Of a DNA stretch of 64,000 bases, positions 33,096 to 42,039 are shown one piece after another. The notes under the pieces are model-generated. The model worked only from the letters and a program-made list of their open reading frames with translations, ran no database searches and was not told where the DNA came from. Positions within the stretch are counted from its first letter, which is position 1; every line of letters starts with the position of its first letter. The DNA is from Streptomyces tirandamycinicus (lineage in GTDB: Bacteria; Actinomycetota; Actinomycetes; Streptomycetales; Streptomycetaceae): assembly GCF_003097515.1 (NCBI RefSeq), contig NZ_CP029188.1, positions 4,537,001-4,601,000 of the forward strand. Reading direction: 5' to 3'. A program made the translations under genes and the position numbers.

Positions 33096-33174
33096 GGAGA
33101 CTCCAAGCTGCCTCGCCGCCGCCCGGTCGAATGCGCTATTCCGGGATGTCGGCGGTGTGCGGCACGATGGCTCC

Positions 33175-33633
33175 ATGGGAAGCATGAACGATCACCCGGG
33201 TGAGCAGGCGGCGGAGGACCCGATCCGGCTGCTGGCGATCCGGGACACCCCGCTCTCCGTCGACGAGGTGTTCCGCGCCGTGGGCGATGCGGCGGCCGGG
33301 GGCACGGCGCTGTTCGTGGGCACCGTGCGCAACCACGACGGCGGCGCGGACGTCGACGCGCTCGGCTACTCCTGCCATCCCACCGCCGAGGCCGAGATGC
33401 GCCGCATCGCCGAGAAGGTCACGGCCGAGTACCCGGTCCGGGCGCTGGCGGCCGTCCACCGCGTGGGCGACCTGGAGATCGGGGACCTGGCCGTGGTCGT
33501 CGCCGTCTCGTGCCCGCACCGGGGTGAGGCCTTCGAGGCGTGCCGCACACTCATCGACGACCTCAAACACGAGGTCCCGATCTGGAAGCACCAGCAGTTC
33601 TCCGACGGCACCGAAGAATGGGTCGGCGCGTAG
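33175..33633 (+). CDS. moaE: Molybdopterin synthase catalytic subunit MoaE
   Basis: A 152-residue MoaE: it transfers sulfur from MoaD thiocarboxylate to precursor Z to make molybdopterin. The motifs GTALFVGTVRNHDGG, the histidine/arginine region PHRGEAFEACRTLIDDLK and the catalytic KHEVPIWKHQQF are all present. In-frame starts are GTG 33157, ATG 33175 and ATG 33184; 33175 is a compromise. No moaD, moaA or moaC is adjacent, so it is an isolated cofactor gene here. The last four codons and stop (W-V-G-A-stop) are inside a 53-bp tandem duplication. Confidence 0.9.
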   Translation: MGSMNDHPGEQAAEDPIRLLAIRDTPLSVDEVFRAVGDAAAGGTALFVGTVRNHDGGADVDALGYSCHPTAEAEMRRIAEKVTAEYPVRALAAVHRVGDLEIGDLAVVVAVSCPHRGEAFEACRTLIDDLKHEVPIWKHQQFSDGTEEWVGA

Positions 33634-33725
33634 CGCCGTCTTCCAGGGGTGGTGGTCGGGTGACGGGTGGGTGGGTCGGCGCGTAGCGCCGTCGTTGTGG
33701 GGTGGTGGTCGGGTGACGGGTGGGC
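33620..33725. repeat. 53-bp tandem duplication spanning the moaE stop codon
   Basis: Unit 1 is 33620-33672 and unit 2 is 33673-33725. Both begin gggtcggcgcgtagcgccgtc and end ggggtggtggtcgggtgacg plus ggtgg; they differ mainly over a 5-nt internal block (ttcca versus gttgt). Unit 1 contains the last codons and TAG stop of moaE. A small ggcgc-gta-gcgcc hairpin sits in each unit. Confidence 0.93.
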
Positions 33726-33890
33726 GGCTCTCGGTGCCGTCGGAGGGGCGCGTGACGCCGTCCCCGGCGGCCATGGGCCCGATTTGCGTAACCGCCCCCC
33801 TGGCACCAGCGTTGAAGCGGCACCCGGTTAATCTGCTGATCGGTCGGCTGCACAGGCAGTGGTTCCGGCTCATGGGGTAGGGAGGTCGTG

Positions 33891-34061
33891 ATGGCGGCGC
33901 TCGCTTGGTTGCTGATCCCGCTTTTCGCCGTCGTCGGCGCGGCGATATGGGGGAGCTGGGCATCGAGGAACCGGACCACCGGTGACATCGCGGAGCTCGC
34001 CGGTTACGCACGCTTCCGGGACGCCATGGAGAGGTCCCACTCCGGGACGGACGCCGTCTGA
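33891..34061 (+). CDS. Small single-pass membrane peptide
   Basis: A 56-residue protein: MAALAWLLIPLFAVVGAAIW forms one membrane helix, then a short charged tail (GSWASRNRTTGDIAELAGYA, RFRDAMERSH). ATG at 33891 has an excellent site (gggaggtcgtg, ggagg at 33881-33885). The tail lengths and strong ribosome site support a real gene although it is short. It precedes the PDZ protease gene by 174 bp, in which a small accggtcg repeat (three copies near 34066-34092) follows the stop. Function unknown. Confidence 0.75.
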   Translation: MAALAWLLIPLFAVVGAAIWGSWASRNRTTGDIAELAGYARFRDAMERSHSGTDAV

Positions 34062-34235
34062 CCCGACCGGTCGACCGGTCGACCGGTCGTAGCCGGGGTT
34101 CTTCGGGGGCGGCTCGGGGGCTGCTGTCGCCTTCCGGGGGCGTCCGGCACGGCCCCTGCGCGGCGGCCCTGCCGCGAGCCCCGTACGGACCGGCCCGACA
34201 GGTGCACTGACGGACCAGTCCCGTACTGTCGTTCC

Positions 34236-35324
34236 ATGCCACGCCGCACAGCGACGATGCTCGCCTCCACCCTGGTCCTCATCGTGCTGCTCTGCGTGGG
34301 TGTGTTCATGACTCCGCCCTACTCGGAGATGACGCCCGGGCCCACGGTGAACACCCTCGGCGACTCCGGTGGCGAGCCGGTCCTGCGGATCTCCGGCCGG
34401 AAGACCTATCCGACCTCCGGTCACCTCAACATGACGACGGTCCGGGTCACGGGCGCGGACTACAAGATGAACCTGGCGGAGGTCGTGTACGGCTGGCTGG
34501 CTCATGACAACGTCGTGGTGCCGCACGAGACGCTCTACCCGGACGGCAAGACCGAGGAGCAGTCGAACCAGGAGAACGCGGAGGAGTTCAGCCAGTCCCA
34601 GGAGAGTGCCAAGGTCGCGGCTCTGCGCGAGCTGGGGATCCCGGTGAGCTCCCGGGTCGTCGTGTCCTCGGTCCGCAAGGACAGCCCGGCCCAGGGCGCC
34701 CTGCACGCGGGTGATGTGATCAGGGCGGTCGACGGTACGCCGGTGAAGAAGCCGGACGACGTCTCCAAGGCCGTGGTCAAGCACAAGCCCGGCGCCAAGG
34801 TGACCTTCACCATCGTCCCGGCCAAGGAGGCGGCCGCGGCGGAGAAGGCCGGCAGGGAACCGACGACCTCCCAGGACGTGCAGGTCGGGACGGTGCGGTC
34901 GGAGCAGGCCAAGCGGACGATCGTGGGCATCACGGCCGGTACGGACCACACCTTCCCGTTCTCCGTCGACATCAAGCTGGCCGACGTGGGCGGCCCGAGC
35001 GCGGGGCTGATGTTCGCCCTGGGGATCGTCGACAAGCTCAGCCCGGTGGACCTCACGGGGGGCAGGTTCATCGCCGGTACGGGGACGATCGACGACCGGG
35101 GCGTGGTCGGACCCATCGGCGGCATCGAGATGAAGCTGGTCGGCGCGCGGAACGCGGGGGCGGAGTACTTCCTGACGCCGAGCGACAACTGCGCCGCCGC
35201 GGCCTCCGACGTCCCCGACGGCCTCACGCTGGTCAGGGTGAAGACGATCGACGACGCGACGAAGTCGCTGGAGAAGATCCGCACCGGGAAGACCGCCGGT
35301 CTGCCCGGCTGCTCGGAGGGCTGA
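34236..35324 (+). CDS. PDZ-domain Lon-like (S16) membrane serine protease, YlbL family
   Basis: A 362-residue protein with an N-terminal membrane anchor (TMLASTLVLIVLLCVGVFMT), an extracytoplasmic region, a PDZ domain near 145-210 (VVVSSVRKDSPAQGALHAGD, VIRAVDGTPV) and a C-terminal Lon-type protease domain. The catalytic Ser is in VGGPSAGLMFALGIV (near 251) and Lys in GGIEMKLVGARNAGA (near 294), forming the Ser-Lys dyad. No ATPase domain is present. ATG at 34236 is used. A homologue stands next to the UPF0182 gene in M. tuberculosis as well. Its natural substrates are unknown; membrane-protein quality control is the likely role. Confidence 0.9.
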   Translation: MPRRTATMLASTLVLIVLLCVGVFMTPPYSEMTPGPTVNTLGDSGGEPVLRISGRKTYPTSGHLNMTTVRVTGADYKMNLAEVVYGWLAHDNVVVPHETLYPDGKTEEQSNQENAEEFSQSQESAKVAALRELGIPVSSRVVVSSVRKDSPAQGALHAGDVIRAVDGTPVKKPDDVSKAVVKHKPGAKVTFTIVPAKEAAAAEKAGREPTTSQDVQVGTVRSEQAKRTIVGITAGTDHTFPFSVDIKLADVGGPSAGLMFALGIVDKLSPVDLTGGRFIAGTGTIDDRGVVGPIGGIEMKLVGARNAGAEYFLTPSDNCAAAASDVPDGLTLVRVKTIDDATKSLEKIRTGKTAGLPGCSEG

Positions 35325-35394
35325 GCGGCCCCCTCGGGGAGCGAGGCGCCCGCACCGGCCCCGCTCGCGGCCGAACGGGCTTCCGCACGGGGGC

Positions 35395-35428
35395 AGAGGG
35401 GCGTGCCGCGACCGCGGCACGCCCCTCT
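35395..35428. terminator. Bidirectional terminator between the PDZ protease and PPA1309 genes
   Basis: agaggggcgtgccg (35395-35408) pairs over 14 bp with cggcacgcccctct (35415-35428) around a 6-nt loop, between convergent genes. Confidence 0.85.
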
Positions 35429-35456
35429 TGGCACTCCTCGGCGCGGTTGCGCGCCG

Positions 35457-36023
35457 TCACACCTCGAACGTCGCCGAGAGGGCCTCGGCCAGCCCCGGCA
35501 CCAGGTCGGCTCCGGTGAGCACCTCGGTCGGGGAGTCCTTCTCCCGCAGCCGCAGTGCCGACTCCCTGGCGCCGTCCCGCAGCACCGCCACGGTCATCCG
35601 GACCTCCTGGCGGTCCGGATGCGCGGCCACCCAGGCGGCCAGGCCCGCCTCGTCGAGGCCCTCGGGGACGGAGGTCTCCGCGGACGGCGGCAGCATCAGC
35701 CGCTCCACGGTGAGTGCGCACCCCGCCACCGCGTCGGGCCAGGCGATCGTTCCGAGGAACTCGTCCAGCGGGGTGCCGGAGGGGATCTCGTCCTGCTCGA
35801 CCGGGGTCAGCGGAGCGGCCGCGTCCGCTCCGTCGGGTTCGTCGAGACCGAGCTGGGCGGCGAGACCCGGCTCCTGGGCGCGCAGCTGTGCGGTGTCGAC
35901 GAGGGCGAAGAGCCGGGCCGGCTGGTCCCAGCCGAGGCCGGAGGCGTACTCGTCGATTTCGAGCACCGCGCGGGTGAGCGGGCTCGCGGCCATCGGGGGG
36001 CCGCCGGGGGAAACGTTGGACAT
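35457..36023 (-). CDS. PPA1309 family conserved actinobacterial protein
   Basis: A 188-residue soluble protein found next to UPF0182 genes across actinobacteria (family knowledge). It starts MSNVSPGGPPMAASPLTRAV and contains VLEIDEYASGLGWDQPARLF and IAWPDAVAGCALTVERLMLP. The ribosome site ggaggaggcagg is about 10 nt upstream. No catalytic motif is evident. It is divergent from the UPF0182 gene with about 160 bp between them, and convergent with the PDZ protease gene. Function unknown. Confidence 0.82.
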   Translation of the reverse strand: MSNVSPGGPPMAASPLTRAVLEIDEYASGLGWDQPARLFALVDTAQLRAQEPGLAAQLGLDEPDGADAAAPLTPVEQDEIPSGTPLDEFLGTIAWPDAVAGCALTVERLMLPPSAETSVPEGLDEAGLAAWVAAHPDRQEVRMTVAVLRDGARESALRLREKDSPTEVLTGADLVPGLAEALSATFEV

Positions 36024-36186
36024 GCTCAATATCCTGCCTCCTCCGGCCCCGGAGTCGGGAACTAGGTAAAGCTTCAGTAAGTTGCATGAGTGGGCCCTAC
36101 GATCGCGTGGGCCTGCAGCAGAGGTGCCGGACGCATGGGACGGCACCGGACAACGCTTATACAACCGCGAACTCGAGGGGCGCACG

Positions 36187-39111
36187 TTGGCTTTCCAGAT
36201 GCCGGACCGCGGCGGAGGCCCGACCGGGCCACGGATGAGAGTGGGCCGGCCGTCCCGGCGCGTACGGACGCTGCTGATGACGCTCGGCGTGCTGGCCGTG
36301 CTCGCCATGGCCTTTGTCATGTTCGCCGGGTTCTGGACCGACTGGCTCTGGTACCGCTCGGTGGCGTACTCGTCGGTGTTCACCACGACCCTCTGGACCA
36401 AGATCGGCCTGTTCGTGGTCTTCGGCCTGCTGATGGCCGCCTCCGTCGGGCTGAACATCTGGCTGGCGCACCGGCTGAGGCCGCCGCTGAGCGCGATGTC
36501 GCTCGAGCAGCAGAGCCTCGACCGGTACCGCATGGGCATCGCCCCGTACAAGAAGTGGGCGCTCCTGGGGATCACCGCGCTCGTCGGTCTGATCGCCGGA
36601 GCGTCCGCCTCCTCCCAGTGGCGCACCTGGCTGATGTGGGTCAACGGCGTGCCGTTCGGCCAGAAGGACCCCCAGTTCGGGATGGACGTGGCGTTCTACT
36701 CGTTCGACCTGCCCTGGTACCGGTTCCTGCTGGGCTTCGGCTTCGCCGCGGTGGTGCTCTCCCTGATCGCCGCGGTCCTCACCCACTACCTGTACGGCGG
36801 GCTGCGGGTCACCAGCCCCGGCGCGCGCGCCACCGCCGCGGCCACCGGCCATCTGTCGGTGCTGCTCGGGATCTTCGTCGCGCTCAAGGCCGTGGCGTAC
36901 TGGCTGGACCGGTACGGCCTGGCCGTCAAGTCCAGTGACTTCAAGGCGGCGGGCAACTGGACGGGCCTGCGGTACGTCGACGCGAACGCCTATCTGCCGG
37001 CGAAGACGATCCTGTTCTGCATCGCGGTCATCTGCGCCCTGCTGTTCTTCGCGACGCTCTGGCGGCGCACCTGGCAGCTGCCGATGATCGGCTTCGGGCT
37101 GATGGTGCTCTCGGCCATCCTCATCGGCGGTCTGTACCCGGCCATCGTGCAGAAGTTCCAGGTCCAGCCGAACGAGCAGGCCAAGGAAGCCCCGTACATC
37201 AAGAAGAACATCGACGCCACGCGTGAGGCGTACGGCATCGACGCGGCGAAGGCCGAGAACTACGGGGGCAAGGGCGACCCGAAGCGGAAGGCCCAGCAGC
37301 GCGAGCAGGCCGCCACGGCGGCCAGCTACCGGCTCGTGGACTCGAACATCGTCTCGCCCGCCTTCCAGCAGCTCCAGCAGGAGCGGAAGTACTACCAGTT
37401 CCCCGCGACCCTCGACGTGGACCGGTACACCGGCCCCGACGGGAAGCCGCAGGACACGGTCATCGGTCTGCGCGAGCTGAACATCAAGGGCATCCCCAAG
37501 CGCAACTGGATCAACGACCACTTCACCTACACCCACGGCTTCGGCGCGATCGCGGCCAAGGGCACCAACACGATCACCGACGAGGACCAGGGCACGGTCG
37601 GTGCCCCGGACTTCATCGAGTCCGGCCTGCCCACCAAGGGCCAGCTCGGCACGTACGAGCAGCGGGTCTACTACGGCGAGAAGACCGAGCAGTACTCGAT
37701 CGTCGGCGGGCCGCAGAAGGAGCTGGACTACGAGAAGAACGGCGAGGTGACCACCAGCTTCAAGGGCAAGAGCGGGGTCGACCTCTCCGGTGCCTTCAAC
37801 CGGGCCGCGTACGCGGTGGCGTTCAGCGAGCCGCAGATCCTCTACTCCGGAGCGATCGGCGACGGTTCGCGCATCCTCTACAACCGCACGCCCAAGGAGC
37901 GCGTCGAGGCGGTGGCCCCCTGGCTCACCATCGACGGCGACGCCTACCCGGCGGTGGTCGACGGCCGCATCAAGTGGATCGTCGACGCCTACACCACGAC
38001 GAACGGGTACCCCTACGCCTCGCGCACGACGCTCGGGGACACCACGGCCGACTCGCTGACCGACAGCCAGCGTGCCGTCGTGGCGCAGCAGAACCAGGTC
38101 AACTACATCCGCAACTCGGTGAAGGCCACGGTCGACGCCTACGACGGCACGGTGGACCTGTACCAGTGGGACACCAAGGACCCGGTCCTCAAGACCTGGA
38201 TGAAGGCCTTCCCGGACACGGTCAAGCCCAAGGGCGAGATCGAGCCGGACCTGCTGGCCCACCTCCGGTACCCGCAGGACATGTTCAAGGTCCAGCGGGA
38301 GCTGCTCACCCGGTACCACGTGACGGACCCCGAGCAGTTCTACACCGGCAGTGACGCCTGGCAGGTGCCGAACGACCCGACGCAGAAGGACGGCAGCGCG
38401 GTCCCGCCGTACTACCTGAGCCTGAAGATGCCGGGCGAGCAGGAGCAGAAGTTCTCGCTGACGACGACGTTCACGCCCAGCGGGCGGCCCAACCTGGGCG
38501 CGTTCATGGCCGTCGACGCCGATGCGAACAGCAAGGACTACGGCTCGATCAGACTGCTGAGGGTGACCTCCACCGTGCAGGGGCCGTCCCAGGTGCAGAG
38601 CGAGCTCAACAGCGTGCCGGAGGTCGCGACGTTCGTCCGCGACCTGCGGGGCACCGATTCGGAGATCGACTACGGCAACCTGCTGACGGTTCCGCTGGAC
38701 GGCGGGTTCCTGTACGTCGAGCCGGTGTACGCCCGAGGCGGCGCCGCCAACTACCCGCTGCTGAAGAAGGTGGCGGTGTCCTACGGCGGCAAGCCGGTCT
38801 TCAAGGACAGCCTCGACGAGGCGCTGAACGCGGTGTTCGGGGTCGACGGTGCCGAGCCGCCGCCCACGACGCAGCCTCCGGCGGAGCCGGGCGACACCAC
38901 GCCCCAGCCGCCGGCGACGGGCAGCGCGGCGCTGAAGCAGGCCATCGCGGACGCCCAGAAGGCGTACGAGGCGGGCCAGGAGGCGCTCAAGAAGAACGAC
39001 TGGACGGCGTACGGCAAGGCCCAGGCCGATCTGCAGGCGGCGCTGGACCGGGCGGCGGCGGCACAGTCGCAGGCGGCCCCCGGGGCACCGTCGCGTAAAC
39101 CCGGAGGCTGA
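36187..39111 (+). CDS. UPF0182 family large membrane protein
   Basis: A 974-residue protein with seven N-terminal membrane helices (first LLMTLGVLAVLAMAFVMFAG; FWTDWLWYRSVAYSSVF after it), a large extracytoplasmic domain with conserved stretches such as RNWINDHFTYTHGFG and SRILYNRTPKERVEAVAPW, and a Pro-rich then Ala/Gln-rich helical C-terminus. TTG at 36187 (M-A-F-Q-M-P-D-R) is chosen for its gagggg site; ATG at 36199 lacks one. Family members are conserved in actinobacteria and cyanobacteria without a known role. The partners are the PPA1309 gene (divergent) and the PDZ protease. Confidence 0.88.
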   Translation: MAFQMPDRGGGPTGPRMRVGRPSRRVRTLLMTLGVLAVLAMAFVMFAGFWTDWLWYRSVAYSSVFTTTLWTKIGLFVVFGLLMAASVGLNIWLAHRLRPPLSAMSLEQQSLDRYRMGIAPYKKWALLGITALVGLIAGASASSQWRTWLMWVNGVPFGQKDPQFGMDVAFYSFDLPWYRFLLGFGFAAVVLSLIAAVLTHYLYGGLRVTSPGARATAAATGHLSVLLGIFVALKAVAYWLDRYGLAVKSSDFKAAGNWTGLRYVDANAYLPAKTILFCIAVICALLFFATLWRRTWQLPMIGFGLMVLSAILIGGLYPAIVQKFQVQPNEQAKEAPYIKKNIDATREAYGIDAAKAENYGGKGDPKRKAQQREQAATAASYRLVDSNIVSPAFQQLQQERKYYQFPATLDVDRYTGPDGKPQDTVIGLRELNIKGIPKRNWINDHFTYTHGFGAIAAKGTNTITDEDQGTVGAPDFIESGLPTKGQLGTYEQRVYYGEKTEQYSIVGGPQKELDYEKNGEVTTSFKGKSGVDLSGAFNRAAYAVAFSEPQILYSGAIGDGSRILYNRTPKERVEAVAPWLTIDGDAYPAVVDGRIKWIVDAYTTTNGYPYASRTTLGDTTADSLTDSQRAVVAQQNQVNYIRNSVKATVDAYDGTVDLYQWDTKDPVLKTWMKAFPDTVKPKGEIEPDLLAHLRYPQDMFKVQRELLTRYHVTDPEQFYTGSDAWQVPNDPTQKDGSAVPPYYLSLKMPGEQEQKFSLTTTFTPSGRPNLGAFMAVDADANSKDYGSIRLLRVTSTVQGPSQVQSELNSVPEVATFVRDLRGTDSEIDYGNLLTVPLDGGFLYVEPVYARGGAANYPLLKKVAVSYGGKPVFKDSLDEALNAVFGVDGAEPPPTTQPPAEPGDTTPQPPATGSAALKQAIADAQKAYEAGQEALKKNDWTAYGKAQADLQAALDRAAAAQSQAAPGAPSRKPGG

Positions 39112-39173
39112 CCGAACGGGTGGTTCACCGGACGGGCTCCACTCCGCACCGTGGTACGGTAGGTACACAACGA

Positions 39174-39247
39174 CGCGGGGTGGAGCAGCTCGGTAGCTCG
39201 CTGGGCTCATAACCCAGAGGTCGCAGGTTCAAATCCTGTCCCCGCTA
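39174..39247 (+). tRNA. Initiator tRNA-fMet (CAT), copy 1
   Basis: The 74-nt sequence folds as a cloverleaf with acceptor arms cgcgggg and ccccgct, anticodon CAT in ctcataa, and T arm gcaggttcaaatcctgt. Three consecutive G-C pairs in the anticodon stem (GGG/CCC) and an unpaired position 1-72 (C against U) mark it as the initiator. CCA is not encoded. It is identical to the copy at 41958. A terminator hairpin follows 7 nt later. Its promoter is less clear than that of copy 2 (a TAGGTA at 39160-39165 is a possible -10). Confidence 0.97.
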
Positions 39248-39254
39248 CTGAGAT

Positions 39255-39288
39255 CGAGGGCCCGGATCCATCAGGATCCGGGCCCTCG
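39255..39288 (+). terminator. Terminator of initiator tRNA copy 1
   Basis: cgagggcccggatcc (39255-39269) pairs over 15 bp with 39274-39288 around an atca loop. Confidence 0.88.
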
Positions 39289-39461
39289 GCGTGTGCGGGG
39301 GAAATTGTTCCCGAAGTCTGTCCCGATTCGGGCGGGTTGAGTCCGGCGCTCTGGAGTGCTGCGTGTTTGACTTGTCTCTCTGTGGGCATGTCGACAAAAC
39401 GCTGAAGTGACCTCACTGGCTGCGGTATACCAGGTGTACGCGGGTTGCAGGTGGTGCGACG

Positions 39462-41867
39462 ATGGATTTCATGGGGGACGGGACAACTCTGTTGGAGATG
39501 GGGCGGTTTGCGCACGAGCACGCCGTCACCGCCGGAGCGGCGGTGGGTGTGGCCGATGCGACGGCCGTCGACGCCGTCGACGCCGTGGACCCGCTCGAGT
39601 CCCTGACGCCCGTGGAACCGCTGCCGGTCACCGACGCCGAGGCGGAGACCGAGGCCCGGCACCGTCGCGGCGCCGAGGCGGGCGACGTGGCGTCCATGAG
39701 CGTCCTGGGGGCGATGCTCCTGCGCCGGGGCGACCTTGACGGAGCGGAGCCGCATCTGCGCACGGCCACCGCGGAGGGGGACCGCGCCGCCGCGAACAAT
39801 CTGGGTGTGCTGCTGCACCAGCGCGGCTACGCCGACGAGGCGGCCGGCTGGTGGCGGATCGCCGCGGTCGCCGGTTCCGCGGCGGCGGCGCACGCGCTCG
39901 GCCGGCACTTCCGGGAGCGGGGCGACGAGCCGGCCGCCGAGTACTGGCTGCGCCAGTCCGCCGAGCAGGGGCACGCCCTCGGCGCCTACGCCCTGGCCGA
40001 TCTGCTCGAGCACCGCAGCGAGCCGGGTGCCGAGCGCTGGCTGCGCGCGGCCGCCGAGCAGGGCCACCGCGAGGCCGCGTACCGGCTGGCACGTGCGCTC
40101 GAGCGGCGATCGCCGGGCGGTGGCGCTCCGGCGGCCCGCCGCCCCGTCGCGGCCGCCGGCGGCAAGGGGCCCCGCAGGCCCGGTGACACCGGCGCGGCCG
40201 TGGCCGGTACGACCGGCGGCGCGGCCGAGCCGAAGTGGCGGCTGCGGCGGGCTCCGCGGAGGCGCTGGTCTGGCTGGGCATGCGCGTCATTGTTCCACCG
40301 GGGCGCTCCACGTCCTCAGCGGGTCGGGGCGGTGCTCGTACCATCGCCGGTCGGCCTCCAACTGCGCGGCGAGCGAGATCAGCAGCTCCTCCGTGCCCTC
40401 CGGGCCGAGCAGCTGCGCCCCGACGGGAAGACCGTCGGAGGTGAAGCCCGCGGGGACGTTGACGCCCGGCCAGCCGAGCACGTTCCAGGGCCAGGGGCCC
40501 GCGAGCTGCCCGTCCAGACCTTCCAGGACATCAAGAGCACGCAGGAGACCCTGGACAACTTCAAGGTCATCCCCCGCAGTGCCGCCGAGCCTTCCGGCCC
40601 GGCCGTGTCCGTGGTGGCCGACGGCCCCACCGCGGGCGCGGTGTCCGGGGCGTCCGAGCGCCAGGACGAGGCGGAGCAGTGGTACCGGCAGGCGGCCGCC
40701 CGCGGGCACCGCAGGGCCGCGCTGCACCTCGGCGGCATCCTGGAGCGCCGGGGCGAGCTGAAGGAGGCTGCGCGCTGGTACCTCACCTCCGCCAGGGACG
40801 GCGAGGCGCGGGCCGCCTGCGCCCTGGGGTTCCTGCTGAAGGACGCCGGCGACGAGGAGGGCGCAGCCGTGTGGTGGCTGCGGGCCGCCCAGGACGGCGA
40901 TGGCAACGCTGCCAACGCGCTGGGCGCGCTGCACGCCGCCCGCGGTGAGCACCAGTCCGCCGAGCGCTGGTACCGCGCCGCCCTGGACGCGGGCGATGTG
41001 AACGGGGCGTACAACCTCGGTCTGCTGTGCGCGGCCCAGGGCCGTACCGGGCAGGCCGAGCAGTGGTACCGCCGTGCCGCGTACACCGGGCACCGCGAGG
41101 CCGCCAACGCGCTCGCCGTGCTGCTGCTGCAGGCCGGGGACCCGGCCGGTGCCGAGCCCTGGTTCTCCAAGGCCGCCGAGGCGGGCAGCGTGGACGCCGC
41201 GTTCAACCTCGGCATCCTCTACGCGGGGCGGGACGAGGACCGTGCGGCGCTGCGCTGGTACGCCCGGGCGGCGGCCGCCGGGCACACGGAGGCCGCCCTG
41301 CAGGTCGGGATGGCCGCTCTGCGCGACGGGGACGAGCATGCGGCGGAGCGGCATCTGCGCTGCGCCGCCGGCAGCGGAAGCGCCGAGGCGGCGTTCCGGC
41401 TCGCGACGCTGCTGGACGCGCGCCAGCCGCCGCCCGGCGCGCCCGCGCTGGGTGAGCCGATGGGCGAGAAGACCGAGTGCGAGGAGTGGTACGAGCGGGC
41501 CGCCGTGCAGGGGCACCGCCGGGCGCAGGTGCGTATCGGCATGCTCGCCGCGGCCCGTGGCGACGTCTCCGAGGCCGCCCGCTGGTACCGGGAGGCGGCG
41601 GAGGCGGGCAGCCGCAACGGCGCGTTCAACCTGGGTCTGCTGCTGGCCCGTGAGGGCAACGAGCGCGAGGCCGCACTCTGGTGGGCCCGTGCGGCCCGCG
41701 CGGGCCACGGGCGCGCGGCGCTCCGGCTCGCCCTGCTGGCCGCGCGCCGCGGGGAGCTGGCGGAGGGCCAGCGCTGGTGCGCCCGCGCGGTGGAGCTGGG
41801 GCCCGCCGAGGTCGCGGATCGGGCGGCCGCGCTCCGTGAGGCGCTGCACCAGGAGCTCACGGCCTGA
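39462..41867 (+). CDS. Sel1/TPR-repeat protein with an internal foreign insertion
   Basis: The open frame of 801 codons starts at ATG 39462 (MDFMGDGTTLLEMGRF). Codons 1-215 and 395-801 are Sel1-type helical repeats (A-E-x-W-Y-R-x-A-A-x-x-G-H-R-x-A-x-x-x-L-G, for example EAEQWYRQAAARGHRRAALH), which usually act as protein-interaction scaffolds. The middle, about 40230-40650, is not Sel1-like in this frame. Near 40235 the repeat sequence continues in a different frame (VAAAAGSAEALVWLGM), implying a frameshift. From about 40287 to 40510 the opposite strand encodes an amidase C-terminus. The frame stays open only because the DNA is so GC-rich. The protein is thus probably disrupted, or expressed as a chimera. 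It lies between two identical tRNA genes. Confidence 0.75.
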   Translation: MDFMGDGTTLLEMGRFAHEHAVTAGAAVGVADATAVDAVDAVDPLESLTPVEPLPVTDAEAETEARHRRGAEAGDVASMSVLGAMLLRRGDLDGAEPHLRTATAEGDRAAANNLGVLLHQRGYADEAAGWWRIAAVAGSAAAAHALGRHFRERGDEPAAEYWLRQSAEQGHALGAYALADLLEHRSEPGAERWLRAAAEQGHREAAYRLARALERRSPGGGAPAARRPVAAAGGKGPRRPGDTGAAVAGTTGGAAEPKWRLRRAPRRRWSGWACASLFHRGAPRPQRVGAVLVPSPVGLQLRGERDQQLLRALRAEQLRPDGKTVGGEARGDVDARPAEHVPGPGARELPVQTFQDIKSTQETLDNFKVIPRSAAEPSGPAVSVVADGPTAGAVSGASERQDEAEQWYRQAAARGHRRAALHLGGILERRGELKEAARWYLTSARDGEARAACALGFLLKDAGDEEGAAVWWLRAAQDGDGNAANALGALHAARGEHQSAERWYRAALDAGDVNGAYNLGLLCAAQGRTGQAEQWYRRAAYTGHREAANALAVLLLQAGDPAGAEPWFSKAAEAGSVDAAFNLGILYAGRDEDRAALRWYARAAAAGHTEAALQVGMAALRDGDEHAAERHLRCAAGSGSAEAAFRLATLLDARQPPPGAPALGEPMGEKTECEEWYERAAVQGHRRAQVRIGMLAAARGDVSEAARWYREAAEAGSRNGAFNLGLLLAREGNEREAALWWARAARAGHGRAALRLALLAARRGELAEGQRWCARAVELGPAEVADRAAALREALHQELTA
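40287..40510 (-). pseudogene. Amidase C-terminal fragment, antisense inside the Sel1 gene
   Basis: The minus strand reads about 74 residues of an amidase-signature enzyme's C-terminus: GPWPWNVLGWPGVNVPAGFT, then SDGLPVGAQLLGPEG, LLISLAAQLEADRRWYEHRP and a natural stop at 40287-40289. This strong family block has no upstream catalytic Ser-Ser-Lys domain; above about 40510 the frame merges into antisense Sel1 sequence. It is therefore a 3' gene scrap, moved here by rearrangement or wrongly joined in assembly. Confidence 0.8.
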
Positions 41868-41916
41868 GGCAGGCGTCACACGGCTCAGCGGCCCGAACGG
41901 CTGATCGGATACGGAT

Positions 41917-41945
41917 TTGCTCTGGTCCGCGGGGTGTCGTACTGT
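41917..41945 (+). promoter_or_regulatory. Promoter of initiator tRNA copy 2
   Basis: TTGCTC (41917-41922), 17-bp spacer, TACTGT (41940-41945). The expected start is a few bases before the tRNA 5' end at 41958. Confidence 0.65.
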
Positions 41946-41957
41946 TGAGCACGCCGA

Positions 41958-42031
41958 CGCGGGGTGGAGCAGCTCGGTAGCTCGCTGGGCTCATAACCCA
42001 GAGGTCGCAGGTTCAAATCCTGTCCCCGCTA
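41958..42031 (+). tRNA. Initiator tRNA-fMet (CAT), copy 2
   Basis: Identical over all 74 nt to the copy at 39174, with the same C1/U72 mismatch and GGG/CCC anticodon stem, and no encoded CCA. The flanks differ beyond a few bases, but both copies are followed by a related hairpin built on the same ggcccggatcc core, so the tRNA and its terminator were probably duplicated together. Confidence 0.97.
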
Positions 42032-42039
42032 CTGAAGAC

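Noticed and set aside
33620..33725. CRISPR-like repeats at the moaE end
   Set aside because: Only two units, directly abutting without spacers; this is a tandem duplication. No cas genes occur in the window.
33634..33890. Additional small genes in the region after moaE
   Set aside because: The frames are produced by the tandem duplication and show no start signals; only the 33891-34061 frame has a good ribosome site and a membrane helix.
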